64,000 nucleotides of DNA from Bacteroides sp. 51 (GTDB taxonomy: Bacteria; Bacteroidota; Bacteroidia; Bacteroidales; Bacteroidaceae), in the NCBI RefSeq assembly GCF_010500965.1, contig NZ_QVMI01000014.1:40325-104324 (forward strand), read 5' to 3'. Under the pieces are notes generated by a model. The model saw nothing but the letters and a program-made list of their open reading frames with translations, did not search any database and was not told the DNA's origin. The translations under genes were made by a program, and so were the position numbers. Positions 52,124 through 59,977 of the stretch are shown one piece after another (position 1 is the first letter of the stretch; each line of letters opens with the position of its first letter).

Positions 52124-54280
52124 ATGAAAGGAAAAGTACTCTTTTTACTCTGTTTCTTATGCATATCCGTTGCAATGAAAGCCGCCGACAACCCGGTAAT
52201 CAAGATCAGCACAGATAATGTAGACCTTATTTATAAGGTGGCCGATAATGGCCGTTTACATCAAAGCTACCTGGGCAAGCACCTGAACCATGCCTCGGAT
52301 ATCGCCTACCTTCCTTTGGGAACAGAAGCCTATCTCACCAACGGCATGGAAGACTATTTCGAACCCGCTATCCACATACTGCATAACGATGGTAACCCTT
52401 CTTTATTATTAAAGTATATCAACCATACGGAAAACCAGGTATCGACAGGCGTAAAAGAAACCATTATCACCCTACAGGACGATAAATACCCCGTTACCGT
52501 AAAGCTGCACTACGTGGCATACAGCAAAGAAAACCTGATCAAAACCTTTACGGAGATCAGCCACATGGAGAAGAAACCCGTTACACTCTACAAATATGCT
52601 TCTTCTATGTTGCACTTTAACCGCAGTAAATACATCCTGACCGAGTTCTCCGGCGATTGGGCCACCGAAGCGCATATGAAAGATGTACCTCTGGAATTCG
52701 GTAAGAAAATCGTAGATACCAAACTGGGAAGCCGTGCCAACATGTTCGCTTCGCCTTTCTTCCAACTGGCCCTTGATGGCAAAGCCTGCGAAAACAGCGG
52801 CGAAGTCATCGCCGGAACCATCGGTTGGACCGGTAACTTTGCTTTCACTTTCGAAGTAGATAACAAGAACGAACTCCGTGTAATCTCAAGTATCAACCCT
52901 TATGCTTCGGAGTATAGCCTGAAACCCAACGACGTGTTCCGCACGCCCGATTTCTATTTCACCTATAGCTTCAACGGTAAAGGACAAGCCAGTCGTAACT
53001 TTCACGATTGGGCGCGCAAATACCAGGTGAAGGATGGCGATAAAGACCGTATGACCCTCTTGAATAACTGGGAAGCAACCTACTTCGATTTCAACCAGGA
53101 GAAACTCGTTGAACTCATGGATGATGCCGTTGAACTGGGCGTAGATATGTTCTTATTGGACGATGGCTGGTTTGCCAACAAATACCCACGCCACAGCGAC
53201 ACCCAAGGACTGGGCGACTGGGATGTAACGGCCGATAAACTTCCCAAAGGAATCAGTTACTTAACCGAAACCGCAAAGAACAAAGGCATCAAATTCGGTC
53301 TGTGGATCGAACCCGAAATGGTAAACCCCAAAAGCGTTTTGTACGAAAAGCATAAAGACTGGGTCATCCACCTGCCTAACCGTGACGAATATTACTTCCG
53401 CAACCAAATGGTGCTCGACCTGAGCAACCCTAAAGTACAGGATTTCGTATTCAGCGTAGTGGATGATCTGATGACTCAGAACCCCGATATCGCTTTCTTC
53501 AAATGGGATTGCAACAGCCCCATCACCAATATCTATTCGGCATACCTGAAAGAAAAACAATCACACCTTTATATTGACTACGTACGCGGACTTTATAACG
53601 TATTGGAGCGTGTGAAAGCCAAATATCCTAATCTCCCTATGATGCTTTGCTCCGGAGGTGGAGGCCGTTCGGACTACGAAGCCTTGAAATACTTCACCGA
53701 ATTCTGGCCTAGCGATAATACCGATCCTATCGAACGTCTGTTCATTCAATGGGGATACTCACAGGTCTTCCCGGCCAAAACCATGTGTGCCCACGTTACT
53801 ACCTGGAACAAGAATGCCAGCATCAAGTTCCGTACCGAAGTGGCTATGATGTGCAAGCTCGGTTTCGACATCAAACTGGATGATATGAATAAGAATGAAG
53901 AACAGTACTGCAAAGATGCTGTCAAAAACTACAATCGCCTGAAACCCATTATTCTTGAAGGTGATATGTATCGCCTCGTATCTCCATACGGAAGCAACCA
54001 TACATCAACCATGTTTGTGGGCAAAGATAACAGCAAGGCTGTAGTTTTCTCATTCGATGTGCATCCACGCTATGCAGAAAAGACCCTGCCTATCCGTTTG
54101 CAAGGACTTGACGCGAACAAGAAATACCGCGTGAAGGAAATAAACCTGATGCCGGGAGCAAATTCATCCCTGCCGGGCAACGATAAACTATTCTCAGGAG
54201 AATTCCTGATGACCGTAGGTATCCCAGCCTTCACTACACAACAACTACACAGCCGCGTAATTGAAGTAGTAGCTGAGTAA
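52124..54280 (+). CDS. GH36 alpha-galactosidase
   Basis: A 718-residue exported enzyme (signal peptide ends MKAAD) of GH36 with the full family order: an N-terminal beta-supersandwich, a (beta/alpha)8 barrel from about 330 (NNWEATYFDFNQEKLVELMDDAVELGVDMFLLDDGWF, then GLWIEPEMVNPKSVLYE), and a C-terminal beta domain. The nucleophile is D462 (FFKWDCNSPI) and the acid/base D531 (FWPSDNTDPIERL), 69 apart as in characterised GH36 enzymes. It releases alpha-1,6- or alpha-1,3-linked galactose. It is the last gene of the PUL; a paired palindrome element follows. Confidence 0.94.
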   Translation: MKGKVLFLLCFLCISVAMKAADNPVIKISTDNVDLIYKVADNGRLHQSYLGKHLNHASDIAYLPLGTEAYLTNGMEDYFEPAIHILHNDGNPSLLLKYINHTENQVSTGVKETIITLQDDKYPVTVKLHYVAYSKENLIKTFTEISHMEKKPVTLYKYASSMLHFNRSKYILTEFSGDWATEAHMKDVPLEFGKKIVDTKLGSRANMFASPFFQLALDGKACENSGEVIAGTIGWTGNFAFTFEVDNKNELRVISSINPYASEYSLKPNDVFRTPDFYFTYSFNGKGQASRNFHDWARKYQVKDGDKDRMTLLNNWEATYFDFNQEKLVELMDDAVELGVDMFLLDDGWFANKYPRHSDTQGLGDWDVTADKLPKGISYLTETAKNKGIKFGLWIEPEMVNPKSVLYEKHKDWVIHLPNRDEYYFRNQMVLDLSNPKVQDFVFSVVDDLMTQNPDIAFFKWDCNSPITNIYSAYLKEKQSHLYIDYVRGLYNVLERVKAKYPNLPMMLCSGGGGRSDYEALKYFTEFWPSDNTDPIERLFIQWGYSQVFPAKTMCAHVTTWNKNASIKFRTEVAMMCKLGFDIKLDDMNKNEEQYCKDAVKNYNRLKPIILEGDMYRLVSPYGSNHTSTMFVGKDNSKAVVFSFDVHPRYAEKTLPIRLQGLDANKKYRVKEINLMPGANSSLPGNDKLFSGEFLMTVGIPAFTTQQLHSRVIEVVAE

Positions 54281-54386
54281 CCCTATCCCTTTGGGAGTTT
54301 TACACAACCTCTGAAACCGACGGCAAGGGAGAAGAGAGCGATGTCTTTTCATTCCTTTCCATCCCGTTTTGATGTAAATGATTAGC

Positions 54387-54466
54387 TGTAGGGGCGGTTC
54401 GCGAACCGCCCGAAAATGGTTTCCTGTGTATTCTGGGCATTGGGCGGTTCGCGAACCGCCCCTACA
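54387..54466. repeat. Paired palindrome element C
   Basis: Same family as elements A and B: inverted copies at 54387-54411 and 54442-54466. It lies 107 nt after the GH36 stop. A 68-codon ORF read through its right half (54416) is not a gene. Confidence 0.9.
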
Positions 54467-54772
54467 GTAAATCCCTTCCTTTCCAACCCATTATACGCCA
54501 ATCCTTCAATAAAGCCTATAACAACTAAACAATTCAACCCGCTTTTCGGATTGCCTCGCTTTCTGAGGCAGCTTCTTCGTGCACGAAAATACTTGTATCT
54601 TCGAACCTCTAATTGTATTTAATATATATTTATAAATAGAGAGTAAAACAAGACAGATGATTATTTTTACATTGAAAGTATAGATAATCCGGTTTATTAC
54701 ACTTTCAATTTGATATAAGTAGGCTTTTAGAACGGATCTCCTTCTTTTCTTGCAAATATGTTTCCCGAATAC
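54467..54772. other. Non-coding spacer with hairpins upstream of the decarboxylase
   Basis: No gene seen. Contains a hairpin TGCCTC-GCTTTCT-GAGGCA (54552-54570) and a near-perfect palindrome centred on CCGG at 54671-54709 (ATTGAAAGT...ACTTTCAAT). Both could mark the end of the PUL or be binding sites. Confidence 0.55.
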
Positions 54773-54803
54773 TTGCGTAATTTATCCAAAACTTCTACAT
54801 TTG
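54773..54803 (+). promoter_or_regulatory. Promoter TTG-N20-TACATTTG of the decarboxylase gene
   Basis: TTG (54773-54775) and TACATTTG (54796-54803) with 20-nt spacing. The leader contains GGAGG (54840-54844) 18 nt before the ATG at 54862. Confidence 0.65.
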
Positions 54804-54861
54804 CCCAATCTTGATTAGAAGATGAGGCGACACATCTTTGGAGGAATAATAAAATTATTAC

Positions 54862-55797
54862 ATGAAAAGAATTTTAGTTAGTGGAGGAGCTGGGTTTATT
54901 GGGTCACATCTTTGTTTTAGGTTAGTCAATGAAGGGCATGAAGTTATTTGCTTAGATAACTTTTTCACTGGAAGCAAAGAGAATGTCCAACACTTGCTTG
55001 ACTATGATAATTTCGAATTAGTTCGTCATGATGTGTCCAATCCATACTCAGCAGAAGTAGATGAGATTTATAATCTAGCCTGTCCGGCATCGCCAATACA
55101 GTATCAGGTAGATCCTATTCAAACGATAAAAACATCGGTAATGGGGGCTATCAATATGTTAGGTCTGGCCAACAGGGTGAAAGCTAAGATATTACAAGCG
55201 TCAACAAGCGAAGTTTATGGTGACCCGATTATACATCCGCAACCGGAATGCTATTGGGGAAATGTAAATCCGGTGGGTTATCGTTCATGCTATGATGAGG
55301 GAAAGCGTTGTGCTGAAACCTTATTCATGGATTATCACCGCCAGAACAATGTTAAGATTAAAATAATACGCATTTTTAATACATACGGTCCACAGATGTT
55401 ACCGAATGACGGGCGAGTGGTTTCTAACTTTATTGTTCAGGCATTGAGAAATGAAGATATTACCATTTATGGGTCTGGTACTCAAACCCGTAGCTTTCAG
55501 TATGTAGACGACCTGATCGAAGGTATGACACGCATGATGGCTACAGGCGATGATTTTACAGGACCGGTAAACATTGGTAATCCCGGAGAATTCTCTATTC
55601 TGGAATTGGCAGAGAAGGTAATAGCTATGACCGGCTCAAAATCTCATATCGTATTTAGACCACTCCCACACGATGATCCGAAACAAAGGCAACCGAATAT
55701 TACTTTAGCAAAAGAAAAGTTAAACTGGCAACCTACAGTAGTACTGGATGCAGGACTGCAGAAAACAATCGATTACTTTAAACAAATTATAAAATAG
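54862..55797 (+). CDS. UDP-glucuronate decarboxylase (UDP-xylose synthase)
   Basis: A 311-residue extended SDR that converts UDP-glucuronate to UDP-xylose using bound [12 protein letters not shown] (8-16) is the cofactor turn, [12 protein letters not shown] is the second-strand region, and the catalytic pair is Y144/K148 in [11 protein letters not shown], with STSEVYG (114-120) providing the Ser/Thr. YDEGKR and [16 protein letters not shown] are characteristic of UXS rather than of UDP-glucose 4-epimerase. It supplies UDP-xylose for surface polysaccharide. It is followed 25 nt later by a receiver-kinase gene, possibly co-transcribed. Confidence 0.92.
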   Translation: MKRILVSGGAGFIGSHLCFRLVNEGHEVICLDNFFTGSKENVQHLLDYDNFELVRHDVSNPYSAEVDEIYNLACPASPIQYQVDPIQTIKTSVMGAINMLGLANRVKAKILQASTSEVYGDPIIHPQPECYWGNVNPVGYRSCYDEGKRCAETLFMDYHRQNNVKIKIIRIFNTYGPQMLPNDGRVVSNFIVQALRNEDITIYGSGTQTRSFQYVDDLIEGMTRMMATGDDFTGPVNIGNPGEFSILELAEKVIAMTGSKSHIVFRPLPHDDPKQRQPNITLAKEKLNWQPTVVLDAGLQKTIDYFKQIIK

Positions 55798-55822
55798 AGA
55801 TAATACAATAAACATATAAAAC

Positions 55823-56947
55823 ATGGAAATTAATCCTTCAGATTACAAGATCCTTATCGTTGACGATGTTATGTCGAACGTGTTGTTGCTGAAAGTCTTG
55901 TTGACCAACGAGAAGTATAATATAGCGACAGCGGGCAATGGAACCGAAGCACTGGCACAGGTAGCGGCAGAGAGGCCGGATTTAATTCTACTGGATGTGA
56001 TGATGCCGGATATGGACGGGTTCGAAGTTGCGCAACGTTTAAAAAAGAATCTGGAAACAGCAGATATACCCATCATTTTCCTGACTGCACTAAACAGTAC
56101 GGGAGACATCGTGAAGGGATTTCAGGTTGGAGCAAATGACTTCATCTCCAAACCGTTCAATAAAGAAGAATTGCTTATCCGTGTGAGGCATCAGATTTCT
56201 TTGATTGAGGCAAAACGTATTATCCTGGCCAAAACCGAAGAACTGAGAAAGACAATCATGGGACGCGATAAACTATATTCTGTGATTGCTCATGACCTTC
56301 GTTCACCTATGGGTTCTATCAAGATGGTATTGAATATGCTTATCCTGAACCTGCCTTCTGAAACGATTGGTGATGAAATGTATGAACTACTAACCATGGC
56401 TAATCAAACCACAGAAGATGTGTTTGCCCTGTTGGACAACCTGTTGAAGTGGACGAAGAGCCAGATCGGTAAACTGAAAGTAGTATATCAGGATATTGAC
56501 CTGGTAGAAGTAGTGGAAGGTGTAATTGAAATCTTCACTATGGTTGCCGGATTGAAGAAGATTGATGTGAAGCTGCAAGCACCCGAAGAACTTGAGGTAA
56601 ATGCAGATATTGATATGGTCAAAACCGTTGTACGTAACTTATTAAGCAATGCGATCAAGTTCAGCAACGAAGGATCGGAAGTATTGGTGAAAGTGGAAGC
56701 TATTGACGGAATGGCAGTAGTAAGCGTACAAGACCACGGCTGTGGTATTGATGACGAAAGCCAGAAGAAACTTCTCCACACCGATACACACTACAGTACA
56801 TTCGGTACAAACAACGAAGAAGGCTCCGGACTTGGACTTCTTCTGGTACAAGACTTTGTACAGAAGAATGGTGGTGACCTTTGGTTCACATCCAAGAAAG
56901 GCGAAGGATCTATCTTCGGATTCAACTTACCAATACCAAAGCGGTGA
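55823..56947 (+). CDS. Response regulator-histidine kinase hybrid (receiver-HisKA-HATPase)
   Basis: A 374-residue soluble protein. The receiver comes first (about residues 8-125; DD15, phospho-Asp D58 in LLDVMMPDMDGFE, Lys110 in ISKPF), then HisKA with H157 (SVIAHDLRSPMGS), then HATPase (about 255-370; NLLSNAIKFS, QDHGCGID, GSGLGLLLVQDF). No membrane helix or DNA-binding domain. It therefore receives a phosphate on D58 to control kinase output to another protein. The sensor supplying it and the target are unknown. It follows the decarboxylase by 25 nt. Confidence 0.9.
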   Translation: MEINPSDYKILIVDDVMSNVLLLKVLLTNEKYNIATAGNGTEALAQVAAERPDLILLDVMMPDMDGFEVAQRLKKNLETADIPIIFLTALNSTGDIVKGFQVGANDFISKPFNKEELLIRVRHQISLIEAKRIILAKTEELRKTIMGRDKLYSVIAHDLRSPMGSIKMVLNMLILNLPSETIGDEMYELLTMANQTTEDVFALLDNLLKWTKSQIGKLKVVYQDIDLVEVVEGVIEIFTMVAGLKKIDVKLQAPEELEVNADIDMVKTVVRNLLSNAIKFSNEGSEVLVKVEAIDGMAVVSVQDHGCGIDDESQKKLLHTDTHYSTFGTNNEEGSGLGLLLVQDFVQKNGGDLWFTSKKGEGSIFGFNLPIPKR

Positions 56948-57002
56948 GGCACCGCGGCCAGTGGCGGCAAGCCGCGCTGCGCTATAGGGACATAAAAATA
57001 TG

Positions 57003-57028
57003 TGTAGGGGCAGGCCTTGTGTCTGCCC
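57003..57028. repeat. TGTAGGGGCAGGC...TCTGCCC palindrome, variant of the paired family
   Basis: TGTAGGGGCAG opens with the same TGTAGGGGC as elements A-C and closes with CTGCCC around TTGTGT. It is a single copy between the receiver-kinase and the convergent addB-like gene. It may be a bidirectional hairpin for the two converging transcripts. Confidence 0.55.
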
Positions 57029-57076
57029 TTGTGTATTATGCCGCATAAGAAGTTTCACTTATAATACGGCTTGCCG

Positions 57077-59953
57077 CTATCGCTTACATATAGATTTATA
57101 ATCGCAAAATTCGCAGAGTTTGGTATCTTCGGTTTGGTTGAACGATACGGTAGGATCGTATATTTCTTCCAGCAGTTCTTGCAGGCGTTGCCGGAATTCA
57201 TCTTCAAAGAAAGCGAAGTTGTTCACAGGCATTTTAGGTTTACGGGGTTCTCCCATTTCAATGACGGGTGAATAAGTATCCGACGATGCTCTATGAATAT
57301 AGAGTAGGGATGGGGCAACTTTCAGGTTCTGTTTGCGGCACATAATGGCAGCATACAAGAATGTCTGGAAAATATATCCCGGCCTGCTGTCGGAACGGGT
57401 GAATAGTTGTTCCACACTTGTCGGAACTTTGGGAGTTCCTCCGGTTTTATAATCCACGATGCGTAGCGTATCCTCTTTGCTGTCCAACCGGTCGATGGTA
57501 CCTCCTATACGGGCTTGTATATTTCCCTCCGGCGATTTTATGGTTATACTTTCATTTACTTTCTCTTCCATACCCACCATCTCAAACGGGGCATATTGAA
57601 GATCATTGCGCAGAAGCTGTTTCACGTAGGTTGCAATGACTTTAGAGTTGATCAGTTGCGTACCGTTATATTCCGGTTTTTCATCTGCTCCGACATGAAA
57701 GAAAAGTTCCTTGAAAGCCATATCTACGAATTGCTGGATATGAACTTCACTCTTTAACAGGTTTTCCAAATCCTCTTTCCGGATGAGTTTTCCAGTTTCG
57801 GTTAGCTTCTTATAAATCAATTCTACTGCCCGGTGGAAGATACTTCCAAATGTAGAAGAGTCGATTTCCGTATTTACTTCGTTTGGTGCAGCCAATCTGA
57901 CGACATAACGGAAATAGAACTTCAACCGGCAATCCAGATAAGCATTCAGCGCCGAGGGAGATATATTGGAGGTTGCTCCATGCCCACGGCTATATAGCTT
58001 GTATAAACGATCCATTGCTTCCGGAGTTTTTTCTACCTCAATAGGCTTATGGCTTTGTGGCGATTGTCCGGCTTCCAGAAATTGTTTCTTAATGGGGTGG
58101 GGCCACTCAATCAGGAATTGAAGCAGGAACCGGGATGCTTCGCCACGGTTCAGACCATCCGAAGAAGTATTGTGTACCAGTGTAATATGTTCGGCACGTT
58201 GTATTAAGCGGTAGAAATAATAGGCATACAAAGCATCGCGATGTTCAATGGTGGTCATCCCAAAAGCTTTTCGCAGATTATAAGGAACGAAGGATGCTTC
58301 GCCTCCTCCTTTCGGTAATAAACCTTCATTCAATGAAAGGATAATCAGGTTTTTGAAATCCAGATTGCGGGTTTCCAACACGCCCATAATTTGCATGCCG
58401 ATAGCCGGCTCACCGTGGAAAGGTATATTAGTGGCAGCAAGCATCTTATGTATCAACCGTTTCAGGGTTTCTATTTTCAGGCTTAATGCTCCGCTTTCCA
58501 TCAGGCTAAATATGCGGTTGACAATGGTATAGCTCTTGAACAGTGATTCCCGGTATAGCTGACTGAATACGTCGTCGGCATCTTCATCGCGGCGATAAAG
58601 AACGGTAACCTCTTTCAGTAATTCTGTGATATAGCGGCAAAGGCCAACTATATTATGGCAGGGGGTGAACAATAGATTAAGAAAATCGTCCTTTTTAAGT
58701 TCCGATGGATAAGGGTAGAAGCGATTGTTCTTAGTCAACTCCTGCTCCAGTGTTTCGGCATTGGATGACAGGCTGCGAGTATAGGGATGTTTAAGTACGG
58801 CCTGTACCGTGGCATGGGTATATCTGCCTGTACTACTATTATATCCTGTGGTTTGTAATTCCAATAAGGCATCTACAAAAGTGTAGGCGGGCGTTTGTGC
58901 TAAAGGAAATCCCATGGTGATATTGACGTTCTTCACTCCTTCGGGTATGGAATGCAGTACAGGCAGTAATAATGCTTCATTGCATAGTACAATAGCATTC
59001 TCTTTTTCATTCTCTGTTAATGTAGAACGAATCCATTCGGGCAGGTAACGGGCTTGTGCATTCTCTGTTGAAGCAGAGATATAATTTACCGTTTTAGGCT
59101 GCAATAAGTTGTTGAATACGTCACCATCCAATTGCGAAGGAAACATCTCCATGTTTTTACGAATAAACGTTCCCGCCTCGCAGCGAGGCGCCACACCCAG
59201 GTTTCCATGCGGGTCCATATAAAATATATCGTAATCCCAGTAGAATAGGGCTTTATCTGCATTTTGCAGTTCTTTGAAGAGCTTGGTTTCTACTTTGTTG
59301 AGCACATTGAAGCCTACGAACACATATTTATCGTACGGCAGTTTATCCGTATCCAGTTTATTGATGGCATCGCGGTAAAGCATCCCTTCATAGGCAATGC
59401 CCAGGTGTGTCAGGCGTTCATGGAATCCGTCGTATATTCCTTTAAGCGCATCCCACATGGAAATAAACTTAAGCTTTAGTTCGGTGTGGCGTTCAATAGA
59501 GAAATTTAGAAAGAACTGCTGAATGGCTTCTTCCTGTTCTTTATCCAGGAAGTCAAAATCGTCCATAATGTCTTTCAGATTCTTGAGATTAAGGAACAGC
59601 TTATCGGCATCGACAAGGTTTTTATCTACATCATCAAAGTCGCTGATAAGTAATTCTCCCCAGAAGTAGAAATCATCAAGGCTCTCATCACTTTGGGTTT
59701 CCTGTCCGAAAATTGTGTGTAGCTCGCATATCAAGCGAACCGGATCGGCCAGCCGCAAAGTAGAAAGGCTTTGCAATAATTCACTGATGCTAAGATATGC
59801 AGGCGACCACAACGGTTGGTCGGATTGTGCAGCCAGATGCTCATTAAAGAACAATCCGGCGCGTTTATTGGGAAATACAACCGCTGTACGGGAAAGATCA
59901 TCCCCGTATTTGGCATATAAATCTTCGGCTACTATCTTAAGAAATGAATTCAT
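57077..59953 (-). CDS. AddB-type helicase-nuclease subunit with iron-sulfur motif
   Basis: A 958-residue protein with an inactivated helicase-like N-terminal half (no Walker A; VVFPNKRAGLFF instead) and a C-terminal RecB-type nuclease (GGTIDRLDSKEDTLRIVDYKTGG, about residues 850-880). Four Cys can hold a 4Fe-4S cluster, as in B. subtilis AddB: one in YLDCRLKFYFRYV and three in CEFCDYKSIC (C947, C950, C956). With the upstream AddA-like gene it forms the end-resection enzyme for recombination. It is 24 nt downstream of that gene on the minus strand and probably in the same unit. Confidence 0.85.
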   Translation of the reverse strand: MNSFLKIVAEDLYAKYGDDLSRTAVVFPNKRAGLFFNEHLAAQSDQPLWSPAYLSISELLQSLSTLRLADPVRLICELHTIFGQETQSDESLDDFYFWGELLISDFDDVDKNLVDADKLFLNLKNLKDIMDDFDFLDKEQEEAIQQFFLNFSIERHTELKLKFISMWDALKGIYDGFHERLTHLGIAYEGMLYRDAINKLDTDKLPYDKYVFVGFNVLNKVETKLFKELQNADKALFYWDYDIFYMDPHGNLGVAPRCEAGTFIRKNMEMFPSQLDGDVFNNLLQPKTVNYISASTENAQARYLPEWIRSTLTENEKENAIVLCNEALLLPVLHSIPEGVKNVNITMGFPLAQTPAYTFVDALLELQTTGYNSSTGRYTHATVQAVLKHPYTRSLSSNAETLEQELTKNNRFYPYPSELKKDDFLNLLFTPCHNIVGLCRYITELLKEVTVLYRRDEDADDVFSQLYRESLFKSYTIVNRIFSLMESGALSLKIETLKRLIHKMLAATNIPFHGEPAIGMQIMGVLETRNLDFKNLIILSLNEGLLPKGGGEASFVPYNLRKAFGMTTIEHRDALYAYYFYRLIQRAEHITLVHNTSSDGLNRGEASRFLLQFLIEWPHPIKKQFLEAGQSPQSHKPIEVEKTPEAMDRLYKLYSRGHGATSNISPSALNAYLDCRLKFYFRYVVRLAAPNEVNTEIDSSTFGSIFHRAVELIYKKLTETGKLIRKEDLENLLKSEVHIQQFVDMAFKELFFHVGADEKPEYNGTQLINSKVIATYVKQLLRNDLQYAPFEMVGMEEKVNESITIKSPEGNIQARIGGTIDRLDSKEDTLRIVDYKTGGTPKVPTSVEQLFTRSDSRPGYIFQTFLYAAIMCRKQNLKVAPSLLYIHRASSDTYSPVIEMGEPRKPKMPVNNFAFFEDEFRQRLQELLEEIYDPTVSFNQTEDTKLCEFCDYKSICKR

Positions 59954-59977
59954 TTGAATCTTTGTTTTTTATTTTAT

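Noticed and set aside
54416-54622. A 68-codon ORF starting at 54416 after the GH36 gene
   Set aside because: It is read through the right half of palindrome element C and low-complexity sequence. No family feature or start signal is seen.
56742-56987. An 81-codon ORF overlapping the kinase end
   Set aside because: It is an alternative frame of the HATPase region and lacks a domain or start signal.
59715-59957. Plus-strand ORF opposite the addB-like gene
   Set aside because: It is a shadow of the minus-strand coding sequence with no family similarity.
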